9,353 nucleotides of DNA from Desulforhopalus sp. (GCA_023231425.1 JALNVI010000086.1:1-9353); one strand, 5' to 3'. Positions 1-7,184 are shown, counted from the stretch's first letter. A program made the numbers and translations. The notes: generated from the sequence alone by a model not told the origin.

Positions 1-64
1 GCCGGGAATATGGCAAAGAAGCGCTGCAGAGCAAAAAGGCTCTCATTATTACAGGAGCACCATC

Positions 65-340
65 ATGCAACAACTCAGCGAAAACGAAAAAAACCGACAG
101 ATCAACCGCGAGGCCATAACCTCTGTCCTGCTCTATCTCGCTTTTTTTCTCTGGTGGTATTTCACCGGTTACGGCATTGCCGAAAGTGGCACCCCGGAGA
201 CCTACACCTATATCTTTGGCCTGCCGATGTGGTTCTTTCTCAGCTGCATCGTCGGTTACGTCCTCTTCTGCGTGGCCAGCATTTTCGTGGTGCGACTGGT
301 CTTCAAAAATTTTGATCTCGGCAGCGAGGTGGAAGAATGA
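65..340 (+). CDS. YhdT/DUF997 family small membrane protein, partner of PanF
   Basis: This 91-residue protein has two hydrophobic segments, roughly residues 18-37 and 53-79, with charged ends. That fits the small DUF997/YhdT family usually encoded directly before panF (yhdT-panF in enterics). Its role is not established; a small subunit or accessory protein of the symporter is a common annotation. The ATG follows AGGAG (53-57) with a 7-nt spacer. Its TGA stop overlaps the panF ATG in an ATGA arrangement, so the two are almost certainly translationally coupled. Positions 1-64 upstream carry the ribosome binding site. All three forward frames are open there, so I cannot say whether an upstream gene ends in it; no promoter is visible. 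Confidence 0.85.
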   Translation: MQQLSENEKNRQINREAITSVLLYLAFFLWWYFTGYGIAESGTPETYTYIFGLPMWFFLSCIVGYVLFCVASIFVVRLVFKNFDLGSEVEE

Positions 341-1830
341 CCTCCTACCAGATTATCCTCATCGGCGTAGTGATCGCCTATCTCTGTCTCAACCTCTTTA
401 TCGGCCTGTTCATCAGCCGCCGTCAGGCGCGCGGCGAAAAGAGCATGGGTTTTGTCAACGACTACTATATCGGCGGCCGCTCCATGGGTGGACTGGTCCT
501 GGCGATGACACTCATCGCCACCTTCACCAGTGCATCAAGCTTTATTGGCGGGCCGGGGATCGCAGCAGCGAAGGGACTGGCGTGGGTCTATCTGGCAATG
601 ATCCAGGTACCCACCGCTTTTATCATCCTCGCTATCCTCGGCAAGAAATTTGCCCTCATCTCCCGTAAAACCGGCGCGGTCACAGTGACCGATTTCCTCC
701 GCGCCCGCTATCGCTCGAAAGCAGTAGTGCTCATCTCTTCGCTCTGTCTCGTGCTCTTCTTTCTCGCTCAGATGATGTCACAGTTCATCGGCGGCGCGGT
801 GCTCTTTCAGACCATCGCCGGGCTGGATTATGTTTACGGCCTGCTGCTCTTTGGCGTAGTAGTCATCCTTTACACCGCCATCGGCGGCTTCAAGGCGGTG
901 GTCACCACCGATACCATCCAGGGACTGGTGATGGTGCTCGGTTCGATCATCCTGCTGGCAACCATCGTCTATCAGGCGGGCGGTTTCGAGTCCCTGACCG
1001 CACGGCTGCACGTGGTGACACCAAACTATGCCGACATTACCGCCGGTGGCACTATCAGCAAGAGCTGGCTTATGTCCTTCTGGGTTCTAGTGGGAATCGG
1101 CGTACTCGGCCTGCCACAGACCGCGGTGCGCGGCATGGGTTTCACCAACACGAAGGCACTGCACGCGGCGATTATCTACGGCACCATTGTCATCGGCTTT
1201 CTCATGCTGGTGATGCACATCTCCGGTGTCTTCGCCCCGGCAGTTATTGACATGGGGGTGCTGAAGTCCACGGACTACCTCATCCCGACCATCGTCACCC
1301 AGTACATGAATCCGGTGGTGGCGGGGCTCTTCATCGCCGCACCTCTCGCGGCGGTAATGTCCACCGTCTCCTCCCTGCTGATCCTCGCCTCGGCGGCAAT
1401 CATCAAGGATATCTATCTTAATTATCTCGTCAGTGACGAAAAACGGCATGAGAAAAAATTTACCGCAAAACTGCCCGCCGCCTCCCGACTGACCACCGCT
1501 TTTCTCGGTATCCTCGTCATCCTCTTCGCGATTACCCCGCCGGACCTCATCGTCTGGATCAACCTCTTCGCCATGGGCGGTCTGGAGTGCGCCTTCTTCG
1601 CGCCGATCATCTTCGGACTTTACTGGCGGCGGGCCAACGCCACCGGCGCCATCCTCTCCATCATTGGCGGCATCGGCGGCTATCTTATCATCCAGTACAG
1701 CGGCTGGACACTGCTCGGCACCCATACCATTGTACCGTCGATGACAATCGCGGTGGGCAGTTTTGTGGTAGGAAGCTGGCTCGGCAAACCTCCGGAAAAA
1801 GAGGTGCAGGAGTTGTTCTTCGGGGAGTAA
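337..1830 (+). CDS. panF: Sodium/pantothenate symporter PanF
   Basis: This 497-residue integral inner-membrane protein has about 12-13 hydrophobic helices and is predicted to import pantothenate with Na+ for coenzyme A synthesis. It belongs to the sodium:solute symporter (SSF) family. Stretches matching what I remember of E. coli PanF (483 aa) include YYIGGRSMGG and TSASSFIGGPG near the N-terminus, QFIGGA near residue 150, MSFWVLVGIGVLGLPQTAVR near residues 246-265, APLAAVMSTVSS near residue 340, and INLFAMGGLE near residue 408. The length is normal for the family. The start overlaps the stop of the preceding small gene by 4 nt, with a GAGGTGG-like ribosome binding site inside that gene. No terminator hairpin is visible after the TAA; repeat copy A begins about 30 nt downstream. 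Confidence 0.95.
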   Translation: MTSYQIILIGVVIAYLCLNLFIGLFISRRQARGEKSMGFVNDYYIGGRSMGGLVLAMTLIATFTSASSFIGGPGIAAAKGLAWVYLAMIQVPTAFIILAILGKKFALISRKTGAVTVTDFLRARYRSKAVVLISSLCLVLFFLAQMMSQFIGGAVLFQTIAGLDYVYGLLLFGVVVILYTAIGGFKAVVTTDTIQGLVMVLGSIILLATIVYQAGGFESLTARLHVVTPNYADITAGGTISKSWLMSFWVLVGIGVLGLPQTAVRGMGFTNTKALHAAIIYGTIVIGFLMLVMHISGVFAPAVIDMGVLKSTDYLIPTIVTQYMNPVVAGLFIAAPLAAVMSTVSSLLILASAAIIKDIYLNYLVSDEKRHEKKFTAKLPAASRLTTAFLGILVILFAITPPDLIVWINLFAMGGLECAFFAPIIFGLYWRRANATGAILSIIGGIGGYLIIQYSGWTLLGTHTIVPSMTIAVGSFVVGSWLGKPPEKEVQELFFGE

Positions 1831-1860
1831 TACCATTTACATTTTGTATTGGAGGATTCA

Positions 1861-2230
1861 AAGGCAGGGGGACGGGAAAAGGGAGACGGGAGGCAGGAAA
1901 AAGCAGGGCAACAAAACCTGATGACGTCCGTTGTGGTATGAGATTGTTTCAAGGTTCCCTTGTAAAAGACGGAACAGCGAAAAGATTTTTTGCCAACGAA
2001 TAACTGCTCTAATCATACGAAAAAGGGCATTTTATATAAAAAAGACAAAGAATTTCACCGCGAAAGACACGAAGAGTAAAGATAGAACAACAACAATTCC
2101 CTGTTTAATTTTAAAATCTTTTTCTCAAAGTTTTTCGCTGTTCCGTCTTTTGCTTTTCCCTGTCTCCTGTCTCCCGTCTCCCGTCTCCTTTCTCCCCTTT
2201 TCCGTCCTTCTCCTTTTATTTTCCACGGAA
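1861..2230. repeat. Composite intergenic repeat, copy A
   Basis: This repeat fills the convergent gap between panF and the cysteine desulfurase gene. In order it holds a purine-rich left arm (1862-1900), a conserved core (about 1901-2003), an AT-rich box TTTTATATAAAA (about 2030-2041), one remnant of the 9-nt-unit arm (2057-2075), a TTCCCTGTTTAATTTTAAAA stretch (2098-2117) and a pyrimidine-rich right arm of heptads (about 2156-2200). It ends at CCACGG (2223-2228). The left and right arms are rough inverted repeats of each other. A 59-nt run at 1909-1967 is identical to 3475-3533 in copy B. Copy A lacks the second inner arm that B has. I see no convincing gene or terminator in the gap. Confidence 0.9.
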
Positions 2231-2246
2231 TTTTAAGTAATTACCA

Positions 2247-3401
2247 TTATTTGTAACTTGCGCAGATACGCCCCATCGCCTCCACCGCCAGATCGATATC
2301 CTCAGGTGTGGTGAACATGCCGGGGCTGAAGCGCACCGCACCCCGCCCCGCCGTACCAATGGATTCGTGAACCAGCGGAGCGCAGTGCAAACCGACGCGG
2401 ACGGCAATCTCAAAATCTCCATCAAGGATAGCCCCGACATCGTCCGGGTCAGCACCCTTCACGTTGACTGTTTCCACCGCAAGATGCGGCCGCGTGCGGC
2501 GGTCAACCGCCCCGTACATCTCCAGCCCCCTGATACCCGCGAGACCATCGTGCAGGCGGTGCATCAACGCCTCTTCCTCCCCGCGAATTTTTTCCAGCCC
2601 CTTCTCCTGCAGATACTTCAGGGCACAGGAGAGGCCAAGGATTCCCATATAATTGTGCGTGCCTGCTTCAAGGCAGTGCGGAAAATCCTGCGGCTGGCGA
2701 AGACTCTCCGAGGCCGTACCGGTTCCCCCAAAACGGGTTGGACGAATCTCACAGGAGGGGCTGAGTACAAGGCAGCCCGTCCCCGTCGGACCATAGATCG
2801 ACTTGTGGCCGGGAAAGGCGATGGCACTTGCCCCCATGGCCTCCATGGAGACGGGGATCCTGCCTGCGGACTGGGAGGCATCAACGAGATATTCCAGGTC
2901 GAATTCCGCGCAGATTCTGCCAATCTCCTCCACCGGCTGAATCGTCCCCAGCACATTCGAAGCGTGGGTGACCTCCACCAGTTTGGTCTCGGGGCGGATG
3001 GCCTCACGAATGGCCTGCGGATCCACATAACCGTCACCGTCAAAGGGAATTATTGTTGTTGTGATTATCCCCTCCTCCTGCAGGTAAAACAACGGGCGCA
3101 AAACAGAATTGTGCTCCAGTCGGGTGGTAATCACGTGATCTCCCGGAGAGAGCATGCCCAGAATGGCCATGTTGAGGCCATCGGTGGCGCTCGCCGTAAA
3201 GATAACCCGCTGGGGATCCGAAGCGTGAAAGAAGGCTGCAAGATCTTCTCTTGTCTTCGTAATATGCGCTTCCGCCTCGAGGGCGGCGTCGTAACTCCCC
3301 CGGCCAGGAGAGACTCCCGTTTCGGCATAGAGGGAGATCATGGTGTCAAGAACACTCTTCGGCTTTGGCCAGGTGGTGGCGGCATTATCGAGATAGATCA
3401 T
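2247..3401 (-). CDS. Cysteine desulfurase family protein (aminotransferase class V, NifS/SufS-like)
   Basis: This 384-residue PLP enzyme is predicted to remove sulfur (or selenium) from cysteine (or selenocysteine), leaving alanine and an enzyme persulfide. The N-terminus MIYLDNAATTWPKP is typical of the class V desulfurases. Visible active-site residues are His97 (LEHNS), Asp174 and Gln177 (VDASQS), the PLP-binding Lys200 (PGHKS) and the persulfide cysteine Cys340 in GLHCAP. The length and the NPGRG-like segment (SPGRGS, 31-36) resemble the desulfurase subfamily seen in many anaerobes rather than housekeeping IscS. The ATG at 3401 is chosen because AGGAG (3408-3412) lies 6 nt upstream. A longer in-frame start at 3563 would add 54 residues encoded by repeat copy B and is unlikely. 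The gene is bracketed by repeat copies A and B. No terminator is obvious downstream. Its physiological sulfur acceptor is unknown. Confidence 0.93.
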   Translation of the reverse strand: MIYLDNAATTWPKPKSVLDTMISLYAETGVSPGRGSYDAALEAEAHITKTREDLAAFFHASDPQRVIFTASATDGLNMAILGMLSPGDHVITTRLEHNSVLRPLFYLQEEGIITTTIIPFDGDGYVDPQAIREAIRPETKLVEVTHASNVLGTIQPVEEIGRICAEFDLEYLVDASQSAGRIPVSMEAMGASAIAFPGHKSIYGPTGTGCLVLSPSCEIRPTRFGGTGTASESLRQPQDFPHCLEAGTHNYMGILGLSCALKYLQEKGLEKIRGEEEALMHRLHDGLAGIRGLEMYGAVDRRTRPHLAVETVNVKGADPDDVGAILDGDFEIAVRVGLHCAPLVHESIGTAGRGAVRFSPGMFTTPEDIDLAVEAMGRICASYK

Positions 3402-3439
3402 GGAAAACTCCTGAAATAAGGGAAATGATCTGGGGAAAG

Positions 3440-3868
3440 ACAAAAAGGGAGAAAGGAGGCAGGAAAAAGCAGGACAACAAAACCTGATGACGTCCGTTGT
3501 GGTATGAGATTGTTTCAAGGTTCCCTTGTAAAAAACGGAACAACGAAAAGATTTTTTTGCCAACGAATAAAAGCTCGAAAAAAATGCGGAAAAGGGCTTT
3601 TTATATAAAAGCGTAACTTCTTAAAAAGCTATGGAAAAAGACAAAGTCAAAAAGCGGAAAGGCAATTTTTACCGCGAAGAACACGAAGGACGCGAAGAGT
3701 AAAGATAGAACAACAACAGCAATTCCCTGTTTAATTTTAAAAATCTTTTTCGCCTTTCTTCGCGTTCCTTAGCGTTCTTCGCGGTGAAAAAAATGTTTTA
3801 CCGTCTTTTGCTTTTCCCTGTCTCCTGTCTCCCGTCTCCTGCCTCCCCTTTTTCGCTTTTCCACGGCA
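3440..3868. repeat. Composite intergenic repeat, copy B
   Basis: This is the largest copy and occupies most of the gap between the DsrC-like gene and the cysteine desulfurase start. It lies in the same orientation as copy A. Parts in order are a purine-rich arm (3446-3473), a conserved core (3475-3565), TTTTTATATAAAA (about 3599-3611), a short AT-rich stretch, the inner left arm of 9-nt units (3671-3698), a spacer, the inner right arm (3757-3785), and a pyrimidine heptad arm (about 3814-3850). It ends at CCACGG (3861-3866). The core differs from copy A at only about six positions over 120 nt. Any promoter for the desulfurase gene must lie within this repeat or in the 38 nt between it and the start codon. 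Confidence 0.9.
3671..3785. repeat. Inner inverted repeat of 9-nt units inside copy B
   Basis: The left arm 3671-3698 and the right arm 3757-3785 are reverse complements with two mismatches and one 1-nt gap. Each arm is made of about three repeats of ACGCGAAGR (or its complement). The spacer is 58 nt. A transcript across it could form a long hairpin. Similar tandem GCGAAGR-type units are scattered in intergenic DNA of several deltaproteobacteria and green sulfur bacteria, as far as I recall. Confidence 0.85.
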
Positions 3869-3900
3869 AAAAAAAGGCTGCGGAGATAATCTCCGCAGCC
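3868..3900 (-). terminator. Rho-independent terminator of the molybdenum hydroxylase / DsrC-like operon
   Basis: A perfect 11-bp stem (GGCTGCGGAGA, 3876-3886, with TCTCCGCAGCC, 3890-3900) has a 3-nt TAA loop. An A-tract at 3868-3875 gives the minus-strand transcript eight U residues right after the hairpin. It lies 31 nt past the stop of the DsrC-like gene. It separates that operon from the cysteine desulfurase gene further along the same strand. Confidence 0.93.
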
Positions 3901-3931
3901 CGGAACAACTGTAACCTTCATGTACCGGATA

Positions 3932-4285
3932 TCAGGTACACACCTTCGGGTTGGGGAGGCCAGCGACCTTCCGTGCCCCGAGACGGAGCCCCTCAGGAAA
4001 CATCGCATCAAGGGTGAGCAGGGAAAGCCCTGTTCCCTTCCGCAACTCCTTGTTCAAGGGAGCACGGAGATTATTTTCATAATAATCGCGGACAAAGTGA
4101 ATAACCTGCCACTGCTCTTCCGACAGCTCGGCAATACCGGACTCTGCCGCAAAAGCGACCGCGAGCTCTTCATTCCATTCATCGGGGTCCCAGAGGAACC
4201 CTTCCCAGTCACAATAGACTTCCTGACCGGCAATGGTACGGAAGACGCGTTCACGCAGTCTTTCATTGGCCGATAATTCACTCAT
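3932..4285 (-). CDS. TusE/DsrC/DsvC-family sulfur relay protein with a single C-terminal cysteine
   Basis: This 117-residue soluble protein aligns along its length with TusE and DsrC: GQEVYCDWEGFLWDPDEWNE (20-39) matches the N-terminal part, SEEQWQVIHFVRDYY (55-69) the helix, and FPEG...KVAGLPNPKVCT the C-terminal arm. The near-terminal Cys116 is the conserved sulfur-carrying cysteine. The second cysteine of true DsrC, 11 residues earlier, is replaced by Arg105, so it cannot form the DsrC intramolecular trisulfide. The segment between the helix and FPEG looks shorter than in E. coli TusE. It also has about 15 extra N-terminal residues. The ATG lies 6 nt after the stop of the molybdenum hydroxylase gene, so the two share a transcript, and a strong terminator follows. 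The usual tRNA-thiolation or sulfite-reductase partners are not in view. A sulfur carrier for the neighbouring molybdoenzyme is possible. Confidence 0.88.
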   Translation of the reverse strand: MSELSANERLRERVFRTIAGQEVYCDWEGFLWDPDEWNEELAVAFAAESGIAELSEEQWQVIHFVRDYYENNLRAPLNKELRKGTGLSLLTLDAMFPEGLRLGARKVAGLPNPKVCT

Positions 4286-4291
4286 ATCAGC

Positions 4292-6958
4292 TCAGGCCTT
4301 TCCTGCTGCTTTCAGCGCTGCGAGAACCCGTTCCGGGGTTGCCGGAAGTTCAGTAATACGAACGCCGCAGGCATCTTCAATGGCGTTGATTACCGCCGGA
4401 GCAGTGGAAAGCATTGCCATTTCGCCAACACCGGTGGAACCGAGGGTGCCCTCCTTCCGTGGAGTTTCGCGGGTGACAACCTCAGAGTCGAAAGAGGTCT
4501 TGAAGGTCGGAAACTTGAAGGTTCTCCAGTCTTTCGTCTCCCCGGCGACATAGATCTCACGCAGGGCATAACCAACCCCCATATCCATCCCGCCCTCCAT
4601 CTGACCAGTGAAGTTGTTGGGGTTGATGATCGGTCCGGAGTCCACGGTGGAACTCATCTTCACGATCTTCACCTCACCGGTAGTGGTATCCACCTCAACC
4701 TCAGCCAGCTGAATGGACAGGACATCCGTTTCCGGAGACGGCCCCTGACCGGTTTTCGGATCGAGCGGTGCCGAATCCACCGTATTCCGCTTGCCGATGC
4801 AGCGAGTCTGTTTACCGGCATCCGTCAGTGCCTTGAAGGTTTTACCGCCTGCTTCATCCATTGCTTTACGCAATTTCTGAAGAGCGTCAACCGTCGCACC
4901 ACCGATCATCAAAGTAACACGACTCCCGGAAGCCGGGCCAGCGGGAGAGGTATTACCGGTGCTGCGAAGCTGAACCCGAATCCTGTCCAGCGGCAGACCG
5001 AGAACTTCCCCGGCCAGCTGAATCATCATGGAATCAGTACCTTCACCAGGATCAGCCGCAGCGGCATATACCGTAATGATATCATCTTCACCAATCTCCA
5101 CAGCAGATGAAGCCTGGTCACCGGGGAAACCGATACCAAAGGCAGCAGCACCAAGACCAACACCACGTTTCACTGCAGCGTTTTCAGCAGCATCGCGTTC
5201 TTTCTTCGCGCGATCCCACAGCGGTTTCATATCTTTACACTGCTCAGGGAAGGGCCAGACATCAACAACAACGTGACCGGTCGCCTTGGTCTGTCCAGTT
5301 TTCAAGCTGTTGATTCTCCTGAACTCCAGCGGGTCAATACCACATTTTTTTGCCAGCATCTCAACAGCGGACTCCAGCGCAAAGTGCACCTGTGGGGGAC
5401 CCGCGCCACGGGCAGCGGAACCATAGGGATTGTTGGTATAGACCAGTTTGGATTCCACATGGATATTGGGCACATAATACGCGCTGGTCAACATGTGCAG
5501 AGCGCGGAGAATGAACTTGTGTCCGGCAGAATTGTACGCACCGTTATCGGCGACAAGATCCATATCAAGGGCGACAATTTTACCGTCAGCATTGGCCCCC
5601 AGTTTGAATTTCATATCGTAGGCATGACGCTTTGAGCTGATCAACATGGATTCATACAGACTCGGGGTGTAACGTACCGCGCGGTTGAAATGGAGTGCCG
5701 CCGCTGCGGTGAAACCTTCAGAGGTAATTTCAAGCTTCTGCCCGAAGTTCCCACCGGAATAGGCCTCTTCGTAGCGAACGCTGTCGAAACCGAGGGCATC
5801 CTGGATATTGGCTTTGTGGAGATGGATGTTGATACTGCGGCCGATGACGACGAGTTCGGCATCTTCACCCTCACCTTCCATGAAAGCAACACTGTTTTCC
5901 GGTTCCAGCGGGGCCTGATGGACGATCTGCGTGACAAAACGATCCTCAACAACCGTGGTGGCCTCTTTCCAACCCCTTGCAATATCGCCCTTGATCAACG
6001 GCTGCTCAAAACAGATGTTCGGGATATCCGGATGAACCCTCGGAGCACCTTCTGCCATGGCTTCTTCGGGAGAAGAAAGGGTTGGCAGAATACTGTATTC
6101 CACCTTCACTTTAGCAGCCGCGTCAAGGGCCTGTTCACGGGTCTCCGCAACAATAATGGCCACCGGCGCGCCAAGGCAGTGAACCTTGTCTTCACAGAGC
6201 AGCGGGCGGTCTTCTACTGCCATCTTGATGCGGTTGGTTCCCTTGATATCCTTTGCCGTCATGCCGCCAATCCAGCCGTGTACTTTTTCTGCCTCAGAGA
6301 AGTCAATTCCCTTGATTTCAGCATGGGAGTACGGGCTGAGAACCATGGCGATTTCGGCCGCACCGGGCATGTCGATATCCGCAGTAAAATTCGCGGTTCC
6401 ACAGGCTTTGGCCATCGCACTGGGGCGGATATGAGAAACTCCCCGGGGGGGATCGGTCGGTTTCGGGGTAATGTCGTCCGGGTTAATCTCCCCGCGCATG
6501 AAAGAAGCCGCGAGCTGCACCGCCTCAATGATTTTTTTATACCCGGTACAGCGACAGAGATTGTGCCGCAGGGCATATTTTATCTCTTCATCTGTCGGAT
6601 TCAGATTTTCATCAAGCAGCGCTTTGGCGGCCATGATCATCCCCGGAGTACAGAAACCACACTGAATGGCACCGGCAAGACAGAACGCCTTCTGCAGCAG
6701 ATGCGGATTCTCAGAAGTCCCGAGGCCCTCAACAGTAATAATTTTTGCACCCTCAAGGCGGGAAACTTTGGTAAGGCAGGAGAGCGTAGCTTTTTTGTTC
6801 ACAATCACCGTACAGGCACCACACTGGCCTTTTCTATCGCAGGACTGCTTCGCTCCGGTGAGCTTCAAATCGTCGCGCAACAGGTCAAGGAGCACCATGT
6901 TGTCATCGACGATGACCTCTTTTTCCCGGTCGTTAATCGTCAGTTTGATTTTTTTCAC
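4292..6958 (-). CDS. Molybdopterin-dependent aldehyde oxidoreductase / xanthine dehydrogenase family enzyme with fused [2Fe-2S] domains
   Basis: This 888-residue enzyme has the domain order of Desulfovibrio gigas Mop (907 aa). The N-terminal plant-type [2Fe-2S] domain has ligands Cys40, 46, 49 and 61. The helical second [2Fe-2S] domain has Cys100, 103, 135 and 137 (QCGFC...CRC). From about residue 175 to the end come the two molybdopterin-binding domains. There is no FAD domain, so electrons probably leave to a ferredoxin or flavodoxin. Visible Mo-site motifs are GGNFGQ (402-407), SAARGAG (514-520) and GVGE, with the likely catalytic Glu846. The family oxidises aldehydes or N-heterocycles using water; the substrate here is unknown. 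A GEG (638-640, in DPGEGTD) stands where family members often have GQG. The GTG start is chosen for a strong GAGGAGG 5 nt upstream; in-frame codons up to 7048 lack such a site. The DsrC-like gene follows after 6 nt. No XdhC or MobA gene is in view. Confidence 0.92.
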   Translation of the reverse strand: MKKIKLTINDREKEVIVDDNMVLLDLLRDDLKLTGAKQSCDRKGQCGACTVIVNKKATLSCLTKVSRLEGAKIITVEGLGTSENPHLLQKAFCLAGAIQCGFCTPGMIMAAKALLDENLNPTDEEIKYALRHNLCRCTGYKKIIEAVQLAASFMRGEINPDDITPKPTDPPRGVSHIRPSAMAKACGTANFTADIDMPGAAEIAMVLSPYSHAEIKGIDFSEAEKVHGWIGGMTAKDIKGTNRIKMAVEDRPLLCEDKVHCLGAPVAIIVAETREQALDAAAKVKVEYSILPTLSSPEEAMAEGAPRVHPDIPNICFEQPLIKGDIARGWKEATTVVEDRFVTQIVHQAPLEPENSVAFMEGEGEDAELVVIGRSINIHLHKANIQDALGFDSVRYEEAYSGGNFGQKLEITSEGFTAAAALHFNRAVRYTPSLYESMLISSKRHAYDMKFKLGANADGKIVALDMDLVADNGAYNSAGHKFILRALHMLTSAYYVPNIHVESKLVYTNNPYGSAARGAGPPQVHFALESAVEMLAKKCGIDPLEFRRINSLKTGQTKATGHVVVDVWPFPEQCKDMKPLWDRAKKERDAAENAAVKRGVGLGAAAFGIGFPGDQASSAVEIGEDDIITVYAAAADPGEGTDSMMIQLAGEVLGLPLDRIRVQLRSTGNTSPAGPASGSRVTLMIGGATVDALQKLRKAMDEAGGKTFKALTDAGKQTRCIGKRNTVDSAPLDPKTGQGPSPETDVLSIQLAEVEVDTTTGEVKIVKMSSTVDSGPIINPNNFTGQMEGGMDMGVGYALREIYVAGETKDWRTFKFPTFKTSFDSEVVTRETPRKEGTLGSTGVGEMAMLSTAPAVINAIEDACGVRITELPATPERVLAALKAAGKA

Positions 6959-6963
6959 CTTTT

Positions 6964-6970
6964 CCTCCTC
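6964..6970 (-). promoter_or_regulatory. Ribosome binding site deciding the GTG start of the molybdenum hydroxylase
   Basis: The minus strand reads GAGGAGG, then a 5-nt spacer, then GTG at 6958. This is a near-perfect Shine-Dalgarno site. It places the start directly before KKIKLTIN, which is where the ferredoxin-like domain of this family begins. Confidence 0.85.
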
Positions 6971-7184
6971 AGAAGAAAAACAATAAACAGGCAGAACACG
7001 CCCTGGCCTCTTTAGAATGAGGTCGCAGGCATATCTCCCCCCTTGCAACTGTTCTTAAAAAAAACGGCGACATCAATTGGAAATAGATGCCACCGGATAA
7101 ATGCGTTTCCAAAGTACCAGCATCACGGGATTCCGCAACCTTAAAGACAGTGAAATGCTCCACGCGATCTGTAATTTTCTCGAC
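6971..7184 (-). other. Long untranslated region upstream of the molybdenum hydroxylase gene
   Basis: Together with the ribosome binding site, about 225 nt separate the ribB terminator from the GTG start of the hydroxylase. The stretch must contain the operon's promoter, but no good -35/-10 pair or sigma-54 site can be picked by eye. A GATGC/GCATC pair (7083-7087 and 7119-7123) could close a weak hairpin. Open frames here lack ribosome binding sites and recognisable proteins. Confidence 0.4.

Noticed and set aside
1870..1952. Small conserved peptide in the repeat core (KQSHTTTDVIRFCC-like)
   Set aside because: The frame is open in all three copies, but differences in copy C change amino acids as freely as silent sites and no ribosome binding site precedes it. 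It more likely reflects DNA or RNA conservation.
2367..3419. Long plus-strand open frame opposite the cysteine desulfurase
   Set aside because: It lies antisense to a gene with clear PLP-enzyme motifs, has no ribosome binding site and no recognisable protein features.
3402..3563. N-terminal extension of the cysteine desulfurase
   Set aside because: The extra residues come from repeat copy B, and the internal ATG has a good ribosome binding site and starts with the family motif YLDNAAT.
3921..3940. TGTACC/GGTACA inverted repeat over the DsrC-like stop codon
   Set aside because: It is only 6 bp with an 8-nt loop and has no U-tract; the strong terminator just downstream is sufficient explanation for termination.
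4292..4294. TGA at the end of the hydroxylase as a selenocysteine codon
   Set aside because: The protein already ends with the family C-terminus, and the next gene starts 6 nt later; it is an ordinary stop.
5690..7015. 441-codon plus-strand open frame opposite the molybdenum hydroxylase
   Set aside because: It is a shadow of the strongly supported hydroxylase; its composition is what an antisense frame of a GC-rich gene gives and it has no known domain.
7083..7123. Possible Moco riboswitch or hairpin before the molybdenum hydroxylase
   Set aside because: Only a 5-bp GATGC/GCATC closing pair is convincing, and I could not match the conserved Moco RNA blocks.
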